A stretch of 64,000 bases of DNA from Lysobacterales bacterium. GTDB taxonomy: Bacteria; Pseudomonadota; Gammaproteobacteria; Xanthomonadales; Xanthomonadaceae. The stretch covers positions 1,116,001 through 1,180,000 of the forward strand of contig JADKCY010000002.1 of NCBI GenBank assembly GCA_016718605.1, given 5' to 3'. Below are positions 44,240-52,066 of the stretch, in pieces (position 1 is the stretch's first letter; each line of letters starts with the position of its first letter). The notes under the pieces were generated by a model. That model worked only from the letters and a program-made list of their open reading frames with translations, had not been told where the DNA came from and searched no databases. The translations under genes were made by a program, and so were the position numbers.

Positions 44240-45427
44240 ATGCACAAGCGCCCCCAACACATGGCCCACCTGCGCGGTAGCGCGCAACTGGCGACGGACG
44301 CGGTGATCGGCCTGACCGATCTGGTGGAAGCCATGCACAGCCGTATTGCGACGTTACCGGTGCTGGGCTCACCCGCGTGCGACGAACGAACACGAGGGAT
44401 CACTGGCCTGGTCTACCGATCGGTACGCGGTGCAACCCGACGCGTGGGTGATCGCGCACAAGCACTGCTCGGCTGGCTGGACGACCGACTGGCCGCTGAC
44501 CATGCGTCCCAGGCAGCCCCGCTTGCACGCCCGGAACGCGAAGCGCTGCGTGCGGCACTCAACGGCGTGCTTGGCGATCACCTCGCCGCCAGTGGCAACC
44601 CGCTCGCCATCGAGATGTGCTTTCGCGTCGCTGGTCAATCCTTGCCCCGTGAACGCGACGCGCTGCGTGAGCGTTTGCCAGACGCAGGACCACGCCCACT
44701 GATCCTGCTGCATGGCTTGTGCATGAACGATCTGCAATGGCAGCGCGCTGGCCACGATCACGGCCTCGCACTGGCGCGCGACGCGGGCTTCACTCCGGTG
44801 TATCTGCACTACAACAGCGGACTGCCGATTGCTGTCAACGGTCACTTGTTGGCGCAGCAACTGGAGCAACTGCAGGCGGTCTGGCCGGTTCCCATCACAG
44901 GCCTGACCCTGCTGGGCCACAGCATGGGTGGATTGGTCGCCCGCAGCGCGCTGCATCAGGCGGCCTCGGGTGAGCTGGGCGCCTTGCGCTGGCCGACGCA
45001 GGTCAGCGACCTGATTTGTCTTGGTTCGCCCCATTTGGGCGCGCCTCTGGAAACCGCCGGACACATCGTCACCAGTCTGCTAAGTGTTGCGCCGTATGCC
45101 GCACCGCTGGCACGCCTCGCGCTGTTGCGCAGCGCTGGCATCAAGGACCTTCGCAAGGGCGACCGAACGCCCCTGCCAACGGGGCCGCGTTGCTACGCCG
45201 TGGCGGCGAATCTGAAGCCAGCCAATGCCGCGTCTGCCACCCATTTACTGGGTGATGGACTGGTCAGCGTGGCCAGCGCACTCGGGCAGCATCGACAAGC
45301 CGCGCGGCGTTTGCAATTTCCTGCCGCCCAGCAAGCCGTGGTGCATTCGACCAGCCATCTCGGACTGCTTTCCAGCACTACGGTTTACGCACACCTGATT
45401 GGCTGGTTGCGCCCCCTGCAGGATTGA
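44240..45427 (+). CDS. Alpha/beta-hydrolase lipase-like protein
   Basis: About 395 residues from the ATG at 44240. The N-terminal 150 residues are helical with no recognised domain. Then an alpha/beta hydrolase follows: oxyanion-hole LILLHGLCMND, nucleophile Ser228 in LLGHSMGGLVARSAL, and probable Asp and His in LLGDGLVSVASA and HSTSHLGLLSS. The LICLGSPHLGAPLE segment is typical of PGAP1/lipase-type hydrolases. No signal peptide is seen. It could act on membrane-derived esters; the substrate is unknown. It lies 119 nt after the S9 peptidase gene. Confidence 0.78.
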   Translation: MHKRPQHMAHLRGSAQLATDAVIGLTDLVEAMHSRIATLPVLGSPACDERTRGITGLVYRSVRGATRRVGDRAQALLGWLDDRLAADHASQAAPLARPEREALRAALNGVLGDHLAASGNPLAIEMCFRVAGQSLPRERDALRERLPDAGPRPLILLHGLCMNDLQWQRAGHDHGLALARDAGFTPVYLHYNSGLPIAVNGHLLAQQLEQLQAVWPVPITGLTLLGHSMGGLVARSALHQAASGELGALRWPTQVSDLICLGSPHLGAPLETAGHIVTSLLSVAPYAAPLARLALLRSAGIKDLRKGDRTPLPTGPRCYAVAANLKPANAASATHLLGDGLVSVASALGQHRQAARRLQFPAAQQAVVHSTSHLGLLSSTTVYAHLIGWLRPLQD

Positions 45428-45639
45428 ACGCCACGCTGCGGCCACGCGTGGACAATGCGATGCCACAGTTATCGCCGCCCACACCCATGGCGGTTGCGGT
45501 GGTCAGGCGCATCGAATCAGTCTGCTACGCTGTCAGCAGGCCATTGCCGTGCGCCGACCCGCGCTTGGTGACGCGCGACCTGCGTTCTGGCACCTGCCCT
45601 CCCCATCCATCGCTGGACTCCACACCCAACTCGCCACGC

Positions 45640-46671
45640 ATGAAGAAAATCCTGATTGTCGTACCGGTGTTCAATGAGGCCGCGTCCATTGAGGAGAACC
45701 TCCGCCAGATTCTGGCCGCCGCCACGCACGCGCGTGGCGACATCGCGTTTCACTTGCTGGTGATTGACGATGGCTCGGTCGACGGCACGGCCGAAGCGCT
45801 GACGCGCTATTGCCAAAACGAGACGCGTGCCGCTGTACTGCGTTTCACGCGCAACTTCGGCAAGGAATCGGCCATCACCGCCGGACTGCATGCCACACCT
45901 GCCGATACGGATGCAGTGATCCTGATCGACAGCGATTTGCAGCACCCACCCGGCTTGATTCCAAAAATGATCGAGCTATGGGAAAGCGGATTCAACGTCG
46001 TCGAAGCCATCAAGCAACATCGTGGCAAAGAGAGCGCATACAGCCGCCTGCTCGCCAGCGGGTTCTACAAGCTGTTCGCCCTGCTTGCCCGACTCAATAT
46101 TCGCGGCCAGTCGGACTTCAAATTGCTTGATCGCGCGGTGGTGGACCAGCTCAACCAACTTCCCGAGCAGCAGCGATTTTTCCGCGGGCTGGTGCAGTGG
46201 ATGGGGCATGCCACCGCACGCATTCCATTTTCGGTGGCAGATCGTGCCAATGGCAGCAGCCGTTGGAACCTGTTGATGCTGGTGAAGTACGCGCTCCACA
46301 ACATCTCGTCGTTTTCCGCCATTCCACTGCAACTGGTGACATGGGCCGGTCTGGTGAGCCTGCTGGTGGGTTGTGTATTCGGCGGCATCGCATTGATCCA
46401 GAAACTGCAGGGACAAGCGATTGACGGATTTACCACCGTCATCCTGCTCATGGTGTTTTTCAGCGGCACGCTGATGTTGAGCTTGGGGATCATTGGCCAC
46501 TACCTGTCGCGCATCTACGACGAGATCAAGCGACGTCCCAGCTACATTCTGCAGTCGCCGACCGAAACCCGCACTAGTCAACCAGTCCAGCGTAATCCGC
46601 TGACCGCACTGAGTGAACATCCAGCGGCCAGCCTGCCATTGCACAGCGAGAGCGAGAATTCGCCCCGCTGA
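45640..46671 (+). CDS. Family 2 glycosyltransferase with two C-terminal membrane helices
   Basis: 343 residues from the ATG at 45640. It opens MKKILIVVPVFNEAASIEENL, with the nucleotide-binding VIDDGSVDGT and the DxD metal site in ILIDSDLQHPPGLIPKM. Two hydrophobic segments at about 225-255 and 265-295 would anchor it in the inner membrane. This layout is that of GtrB/ArnC/dolichol-phosphate-mannose synthase-like enzymes that load a sugar onto a polyprenyl phosphate. The 212 nt before it hold no gene that I can support. Confidence 0.87.
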   Translation: MKKILIVVPVFNEAASIEENLRQILAAATHARGDIAFHLLVIDDGSVDGTAEALTRYCQNETRAAVLRFTRNFGKESAITAGLHATPADTDAVILIDSDLQHPPGLIPKMIELWESGFNVVEAIKQHRGKESAYSRLLASGFYKLFALLARLNIRGQSDFKLLDRAVVDQLNQLPEQQRFFRGLVQWMGHATARIPFSVADRANGSSRWNLLMLVKYALHNISSFSAIPLQLVTWAGLVSLLVGCVFGGIALIQKLQGQAIDGFTTVILLMVFFSGTLMLSLGIIGHYLSRIYDEIKRRPSYILQSPTETRTSQPVQRNPLTALSEHPAASLPLHSESENSPR

Positions 46672-46838
46672 GACCAATTTTGGGGGTGAGTACTGCTGCA
46701 AAGCCGTCGGCGAGAGCCCGCACGCCGTGCAATTTTCCAGCGGCAATGAAACGCGCGACCGTCGAGCTGCGGAAACGGTTCGATGGCGCTCGGCCACTTG
46801 TGCAGGAGAAGTCGCAAGCTAAACGCGTCCAGTCGACG

Positions 46839-47303
46839 TCAAACCGGCTTCAGTACCATCAACCAGAAGATGGCCAGAACGCTCAGGAACGCCGGCCAGC
46901 CTAGCCAGAACCACGCGCGCATTGTTCGACGGTACGTCGACGTCAGATCAGTGCCGACCTCGGCGGAAATTCGCGCTAGATCACGCGCGCGAACTTGCAG
47001 CCAAAGCACGGGCAACCAGCAAATGCCGACCACGAAGAACAAGCTCAGCGATGCGCGCCACCAGAACGCTTCGACCGGCCAGCCCAACTGCGCCGACAGC
47101 AGCAAACCGGTTACGAATTGAACCAGCACCGCCGGTGCCGTGAAGCAGGCATCAGCAATGACGACCGTGCGCGCGGTGGCCGCGATCACTCGTGCATCAC
47201 CGCGCAGATGCGCGACCCACATGAAGAACGCAATGCCGAGGCCAGTGCCAAACAGCAGGGTCGATGACAGGATGTGGATCCACTTCAGCAACAAATAGTC
47301 CAT
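46839..47303 (-). CDS. DUF2269-like membrane protein
   Basis: 154 residues from MDYLLLKWIHILSSTLLFGTGLG. Four hydrophobic helices, with histidine in WIHILSS and an ending FWLGWPAFLSVLAIFWLMVLKP. The pattern fits DUF2269, a family of small integral membrane proteins of unknown function. Its start lies 4 nt after the stop of the SDR-DoxX gene, so the two are co-transcribed. Confidence 0.75.
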   Translation of the reverse strand: MDYLLLKWIHILSSTLLFGTGLGIAFFMWVAHLRGDARVIAATARTVVIADACFTAPAVLVQFVTGLLLSAQLGWPVEAFWWRASLSLFFVVGICWLPVLWLQVRARDLARISAEVGTDLTSTYRRTMRAWFWLGWPAFLSVLAIFWLMVLKPV

Positions 47304-47307
47304 CCCC

Positions 47308-48609
47308 CTACCTCCGATCACTCAACACCCAAAGCACCGCCAGCGCAGGCAGCAACAGCAGATTCTTGGCCAGACCGCCGAGTGGGTCCAGCCATTGCGC
47401 TGGCAGCAGCACGCCGAACACCAGGGTGTAACAGAGCACCAGTAGGAGCGTGGAAGCCACGGCCCAGCGAAGACGCCATCCACTGCCCAGCCACAGCGCC
47501 ATCACAAGATCGACAGCGCCCGCGAAGCGTGCCCATGCCACTGGTTGCACTTCGGCCAACAGACTCTCTGCCGCCAGCGCTTCGATCTGCACTGCGGGTG
47601 TCGCGAGCCCTGCCCACGCCGAAAGCAGGCACAGCAGAACCGCCGCAATGCGCAACACCGGTGCCAGCAAATACAGCTGCGCCTGCCAGCGATCCTGCAC
47701 CTGACTGGGGTGTTCGGCCAACACAGTAGCGAGCGCACGTGGCGCGGTTCCAAATGCGCTCAGCAATCGCGCATGCGCGTCTGGCGCACAGACGTTGCCA
47801 CGCTTCAACATGCGCCACATTGTTTGCCCCATGGGACCGGCAGCCACGCGCTCACCGATCGCTACGCCCAGATTGACGGCCCAGATTGGCGTACTCAACG
47901 TGCGAGTTCCGGAAATGCGCAACCACTTCCGCCACTGCAGCAGGTAGTCGCGCAGACTCATTGCCTCGGCGCAGCCGACGTCGAATACCCCGCGCTGTTC
48001 ACCCTGCAGCGCCGCAGCTACCAGCGTGCCCAGATCGTCGGTACATAGCGGCTGTATTGCCCAGGCACCGGCACCCGGCAACGGCACCGCAATGGGCATG
48101 GCCGCCAGCGCCCGCAGCAGCGAGGTGCCGCCGTAGGAGCCATCAGGCGCGTAGACGATGGATGGCCGCAACACCACGGCGCGCAGCGGCAGCGCCGACA
48201 GCGCCGAGTCGAAGCGATGTTTGGAGGCGATGAACTCGCCATCGGCGGGGTTGCCCAGCGCGGAGATCTGCACGAAATCGCGCACTCCGTGCTCGACACA
48301 GGCGTTCGCCAGTGCCAGTGGACCGCTGTGATGGATTGCCGCGAATCGCTGCCCACGCGTTTCACGCAGGATGCCGGCGACGTTCACGACCGCATCGACA
48401 CCGTCTAACAACGCCGCCCAGTCGATGACATCGTGGTGCACGAAATCGCAGTGCCGCTCGTCAGCGCAGCGCGGGCGCGAACGCACGGCACGGATCACCC
48501 GCCACCCACGCCTGCGCAAGGCGGCGATGATGAAGCCAGCGAGAAAGCCATGCGCCCCCGTGACGAGGGCGGTTGCTGGCGGATGCTGCAGTGGAATGGT
48601 GTCCGACAT
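47308..48609 (-). CDS. SDR (NAD-dependent epimerase-like) fused to a DoxX-like membrane domain
   Basis: About 433 residues from the ATG at 48609. The N-terminal 300 residues are an atypical SDR with the cofactor loop VTGAHGFLAGFIIAAL and the VNVAGILRETRGQRF segment; the catalytic tyrosine is not obvious (ASKHRFDSAL replaces YxxxK with a lone Lys). The C-terminal 130 residues form four helices of a DoxX-like domain. The combination is found in predicted quinone- or thioredoxin-linked membrane proteins of unknown substrate. It is followed after 4 nt by a DUF2269 gene. Confidence 0.8.
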   Translation of the reverse strand: MSDTIPLQHPPATALVTGAHGFLAGFIIAALRRRGWRVIRAVRSRPRCADERHCDFVHHDVIDWAALLDGVDAVVNVAGILRETRGQRFAAIHHSGPLALANACVEHGVRDFVQISALGNPADGEFIASKHRFDSALSALPLRAVVLRPSIVYAPDGSYGGTSLLRALAAMPIAVPLPGAGAWAIQPLCTDDLGTLVAAALQGEQRGVFDVGCAEAMSLRDYLLQWRKWLRISGTRTLSTPIWAVNLGVAIGERVAAGPMGQTMWRMLKRGNVCAPDAHARLLSAFGTAPRALATVLAEHPSQVQDRWQAQLYLLAPVLRIAAVLLCLLSAWAGLATPAVQIEALAAESLLAEVQPVAWARFAGAVDLVMALWLGSGWRLRWAVASTLLLVLCYTLVFGVLLPAQWLDPLGGLAKNLLLLPALAVLWVLSDRR

Positions 48610-48808
48610 GGTCGACGTGCGCTGCTCGAATACGCTGCGAATTCCGCACAGCGTGCAATCAAACCGCCATTGCGGCAATCAGCAGATCGTGCGGGCGTAA
48701 TCCCTCTGCCAATCTGGTGCGGCGCGATTCAACGCGAGCCACCAAGTCCATGCTGCAATCCAGCGGGATCGGCATCGGTGTGAGCACGCACGGCAAAAAA
48801 CCGATTGC

Positions 48809-49978
48809 TCAGCCGTGAGCCTGCAACAACGCAGGGGCGACCCGCGCGATGCGGTCGGCGATTCGGTCGAACAGCCAGCGCTTCGGGCCGGTCATGGCTC
48901 CGGTATGCACAGCGGTGTATTCCAGCACCGGCTCGCCGCCACGATGGCGTTTGAAGTCACCTGCGCCGGAACTGTAGTGCAGGCGTAGCCCGCGCTCTTT
49001 GGCCTCCCACAGCAATCGCGCCATCAATCGACGATACAGACCCAAGGGGCCGGGCACCGAGGTGTCGTAACCGATCAGCGGCGTGGTCAGCCAGCCCTGC
49101 CGCATGTAGAGCGCGAGCACGCCAACAATGCGGCCCTGCCATCGCAACGCCAGCATTTCCAAGGGTGATGCGGGTTGAAGACAGCGCGCGAAAAAGGCGT
49201 CGGTGAAGTCGGGATTCAGGGCCGAGTGCTTGTCGAAAAACACCGCGCGAAAGCACTGACGCAGCGCGGGAATGTCTTCGACCGTCAGTTGCTCGTGAGC
49301 GACCCAATCCACGCCTTCACTGCGCATCAGCTTGTGATCACGCCGCACATGGTTGCGCTTCCAAAGCTCGCTGCTGGACGGATCGCAGAGGTAGACCAGA
49401 CGCGCGGGCAGCAAACGCCAACCATCGGCCTGCAGTGCCGTCGGGAGCAAAGGCTCGACATCGGCACAGACGTTTCGCCAGAACAAAGGGCGCAGCGGCG
49501 CCTGTTGCATCGCCAGCTGCCGCCACTGATTAACGTTGGCGGCCAATCCTGCGGCGCTCAACTGCGTGGAGAACAGCGGGTTGTCCAGCCACGCGGCGCG
49601 GGTGAAGCCCGCCGCAGCGAAGGTTGCACGAGCGAGACCCAGTGGTGCGGCGGCGAGCCCGGTGAGCAAGGCCTGCCTGCGGGCAGGGTGCGCGCGCAGC
49701 GCCTCATGCACTGCATAGTCAAGCCAGGCTGCGCGCGCGCCCGCGACGTAGCTGTTGTGCGCCGATTCCGGGCCGTCCAGCAACAGCGGCAAGCTGTTGC
49801 CTTGATACGACAACCGCACGATGCGCGCATCGACATTGGCCACCCAATGGCTCGCATCCGTCAGGCCATTGGCATCCAGCCAAGCCACCGAGTGGATGTC
49901 GGACACATCTTCATGCGCGCCTGCCGAAGTGCCCGTGGACGCCTGCTCGACGACGGATTGACTCAGTGGGTCCAGCAC
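48809..49978 (-). CDS. GNAT/FemAB-like acyltransferase encoded with BtaA-like gene
   Basis: 389 residues. The C-terminal half (about 200-389) has the GNAT_6/BioF2 pattern: WKRNHVRRDHKLMRSEGVDWVAHEQLTVEDIPALRQCF, then LALRWQGRIVGVLALYMRQGWLTTPLIGYD and LYRRLMARLLWEAKERGLRLHYSSGAGDFKRHRGGEPV. These enzymes transfer acyl or aminoacyl groups to an amine. The start lies 3 nt after the BtaA-like stop, so the two proteins are made together. Acylation of an aminolipid head group is a reasonable but untested guess. Confidence 0.75.
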   Translation of the reverse strand: MLDPLSQSVVEQASTGTSAGAHEDVSDIHSVAWLDANGLTDASHWVANVDARIVRLSYQGNSLPLLLDGPESAHNSYVAGARAAWLDYAVHEALRAHPARRQALLTGLAAAPLGLARATFAAAGFTRAAWLDNPLFSTQLSAAGLAANVNQWRQLAMQQAPLRPLFWRNVCADVEPLLPTALQADGWRLLPARLVYLCDPSSSELWKRNHVRRDHKLMRSEGVDWVAHEQLTVEDIPALRQCFRAVFFDKHSALNPDFTDAFFARCLQPASPLEMLALRWQGRIVGVLALYMRQGWLTTPLIGYDTSVPGPLGLYRRLMARLLWEAKERGLRLHYSSGAGDFKRHRGGEPVLEYTAVHTGAMTGPKRWLFDRIADRIARVAPALLQAHG

Positions 49979-49981
49979 CGC

Positions 49982-51208
49982 TTACCCCAGCTTCTGGTAG
50001 AGATGCACGCCGCCATAGATTGCCGAGCGATCACGCGCATACAGGGAAGCGTTGTAGGCCGGATCGGTGTGCCAGTGCCCGAGTATCTCGGCAGGCAATC
50101 GCGCCTCGAGCGGCGAGGTCTTGCCACCACTGCGGAACACCACGCGTGCGCCCGCTGCCGCCGTGCGATTGACTTCGCGCCACAAGGCGATCAATTGCGC
50201 ATCGTCCATCCAGTCCTGCGCATCCAGAAACAGATAGGCATCCATCGACTGCGCAGGACGACTCTGGAGGAATGCGGTCAATGTCATGTGGCGCGGATGC
50301 AGGCGATCCAGCCGTGAGCGGATGGCGTCGTGATGCTGCGGTTGCAGGTACATCGGCAACTGGGTCGGTTGCTGGACGTCATAGCGCCGCGCAAACGCCT
50401 GTGCGGCAAAGCAACTTTCTGCGTAGGGAAAATCGCAGGCCAGATGGCGCATACGTTCCTCAAACAGCTGCGGCAAGCTCAGACCTTCGGCGGACGCATC
50501 GGCCTTCAGCGCAGCGAACTGCGCGGGCGGTATGCCCAGGCTGTACAACGCAGCCGGTCGCTCGCACAAAATTCGCAGCAATCGCGTGCGAAACAGCGGT
50601 GCGACATGGCGCTCGAACAGCAGCGCCTGCTCATCCATGGAGCGCGCCTCGGTCATCTTCGACAGATCACCGCCGAGGCGCTTCGCAAGCCAGTGCGAGA
50701 ACCCGATGAAGTGCCCAAGCAAGCCGTGTCGGTAGGCGTGGCGGGTGAACATCCGCCAGCGCGGACGACCGCGCCAGTCGGTGGTTTCCCACCATTCGCG
50801 CGCCTCAGCGGGCAACAATGGTGCAATGTGCTCGCGATAACGCTGCGCATTTTCCGGTTGTGCCGCGTCCGCCAGAAACGCCAGCAGTTCGGTCGACTCG
50901 GGCAAACCACGAATCGCAGCACGCTTGAGCTCCAGCATCGCCAGATGCGCGGCATTGAGGTCCACCACATGCACCGCGGAAGGGTCCGCGCTCAGATAGG
51001 CCAGCGCGTTGCAACCACCCGAAGAAATGCTCAACACCTGCGCGCCAGGTTTGAGCTGCAGGGCTTGCAAATCGACTTCCGGGTCTTCCCATATCTGCGC
51101 ATACACCAGACGATTGAACCAGTGTGCAAACAGGCGATCTGCCCAGCCCTTGCGGCCTTGGGTGGTGGAGTTGATCACAGCGGCATCGATCAGGGTTTTG
51201 GTGCTCAT
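49982..51208 (-). CDS. BtaA-like aminocarboxypropyl transferase (DUF3419)
   Basis: 408 residues. DUF3419 signature is strong: YAQIWEDPEVDLQALQLKPGAQVLSISSGGCNALAYL with the SAM-binding glycine loop (about 37-72), then VHVVDLNAAHLAMLELKRAAI. In Rhodobacter BtaA moves the 3-amino-3-carboxypropyl group of S-adenosylmethionine to diacylglycerol, forming the homoserine-lipid precursor of the betaine lipid DGTS under phosphate limitation. The upstream divergent region carries Pho-box-like repeats, and the divergent gene is a methyltransferase. The co-transcribed GNAT gene is an unusual partner. The lipid product here is inferred. Confidence 0.85.
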   Translation of the reverse strand: MSTKTLIDAAVINSTTQGRKGWADRLFAHWFNRLVYAQIWEDPEVDLQALQLKPGAQVLSISSGGCNALAYLSADPSAVHVVDLNAAHLAMLELKRAAIRGLPESTELLAFLADAAQPENAQRYREHIAPLLPAEAREWWETTDWRGRPRWRMFTRHAYRHGLLGHFIGFSHWLAKRLGGDLSKMTEARSMDEQALLFERHVAPLFRTRLLRILCERPAALYSLGIPPAQFAALKADASAEGLSLPQLFEERMRHLACDFPYAESCFAAQAFARRYDVQQPTQLPMYLQPQHHDAIRSRLDRLHPRHMTLTAFLQSRPAQSMDAYLFLDAQDWMDDAQLIALWREVNRTAAAGARVVFRSGGKTSPLEARLPAEILGHWHTDPAYNASLYARDRSAIYGGVHLYQKLG

Positions 51209-51264
51209 GGCGCTCTCGCACGCCCCACGACGGGGCCATCCGATGCGCAGTACACGCGTGCGAA

Positions 51265-51328
51265 ATGACAGTGCAGTGTCGTCACGATGAAGCCACTGTC
51301 ATCGGATTGCCGCGGGACTGTCATCGGC
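51265..51328. promoter_or_regulatory. Divergent Pho-box-like repeats
   Basis: Plus strand: CTGTCATCGGA (51296-51306), TTGCCGCGGGA (51307-51317), CTGTCATCGGC (51318-51328), three 11-nt units of which the outer two have the perfect PhoB half-site CTGTCAT. Minus strand: CTGTCATTTCG begins at 51271, preceded in 11-nt phase by ACGACACTGCA and GCTTCATCGTG. One set faces the methyltransferase start (45 nt away), the other the BtaA-like start (56 nt). The middle units match poorly, so true PhoB binding is inferred. Confidence 0.55.
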
Positions 51329-51373
51329 ATCGCGCGCAATGCGCAATAGTGGCGAAAACCGGAACAGCACGGC

Positions 51374-52033
51374 ATGCGCAAGCGACATCGATCCCACTGG
51401 TGGACGGCACTGCATCAACTCGGACGGCGCTGGGCACCGGCCAGTTGGGAGCATCACTTCTACACGCGGCGCGAACGGGATCCCAGTTTGGATTTCTCCG
51501 GCGTCGTGCTACCGGAGGACGTCGGACTGGATCCACAGCATGCGGTGCGCAGCACGCCGTCCAGTGATCAGGCGCTGCGGCGCTTGCTGGACTCGCTGGT
51601 CATCGCGCCGACGCACTGCATTCTGGATGTCGGCTCCGGTAAGGGCAGCGCGATGCGGGTGATGCTCCGCTATCCGTTTGCCCGCGTTGATGGGCTGGAG
51701 CTCGCTGAGGATCTGGTGCACATCGCCCGCCAGAATTTCGCCCGACTCGGCGTCGAGCCATCACGATGTCAAGTCCACGCAGGCGATGCAGCGACCTTTG
51801 CCGCGTTGGATGACTACAGCCACCTGTATCTCTACAACCCCTTTTCTGCCGACGTGCTGCGCGCCCACCTGCAACAGGTGAGCGCGTCCTTGCGACGCCA
51901 GCCGCGTCCACTGTGGCTGCTCTACGTCAACGCCAAGTGGACACGGGAAATCGACGTATTGGGGCTGTTCCGATTGGAGCGGCGCTTGCCCGGCCAGTGG
52001 GCTCAGCCGATGCGCATCTATCGCGCAAACTGA
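51374..52033 (+). CDS. Class I SAM-dependent methyltransferase, divergent from BtaA-like gene
   Basis: 219 residues. The SAM-binding loop is CILDVGSGKGSAMRV followed by VDGLELAEDLVHIARQNF, and the post-motif region is LDDYSHLYLYNPFSADVL. About the size of BtaB, which N-trimethylates the homoserine lipid made by BtaA; a BtaB-like role is suggested by position and shared Pho-box-like control, not by clear sequence likeness. It ends 33 nt from the convergent GH44 gene. Confidence 0.75.
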   Translation: MRKRHRSHWWTALHQLGRRWAPASWEHHFYTRRERDPSLDFSGVVLPEDVGLDPQHAVRSTPSSDQALRRLLDSLVIAPTHCILDVGSGKGSAMRVMLRYPFARVDGLELAEDLVHIARQNFARLGVEPSRCQVHAGDAATFAALDDYSHLYLYNPFSADVLRAHLQQVSASLRRQPRPLWLLYVNAKWTREIDVLGLFRLERRLPGQWAQPMRIYRAN

Positions 52034-52066
52034 GAATGACCTGGGAACTCAGTGCCTCCCCGCCAA

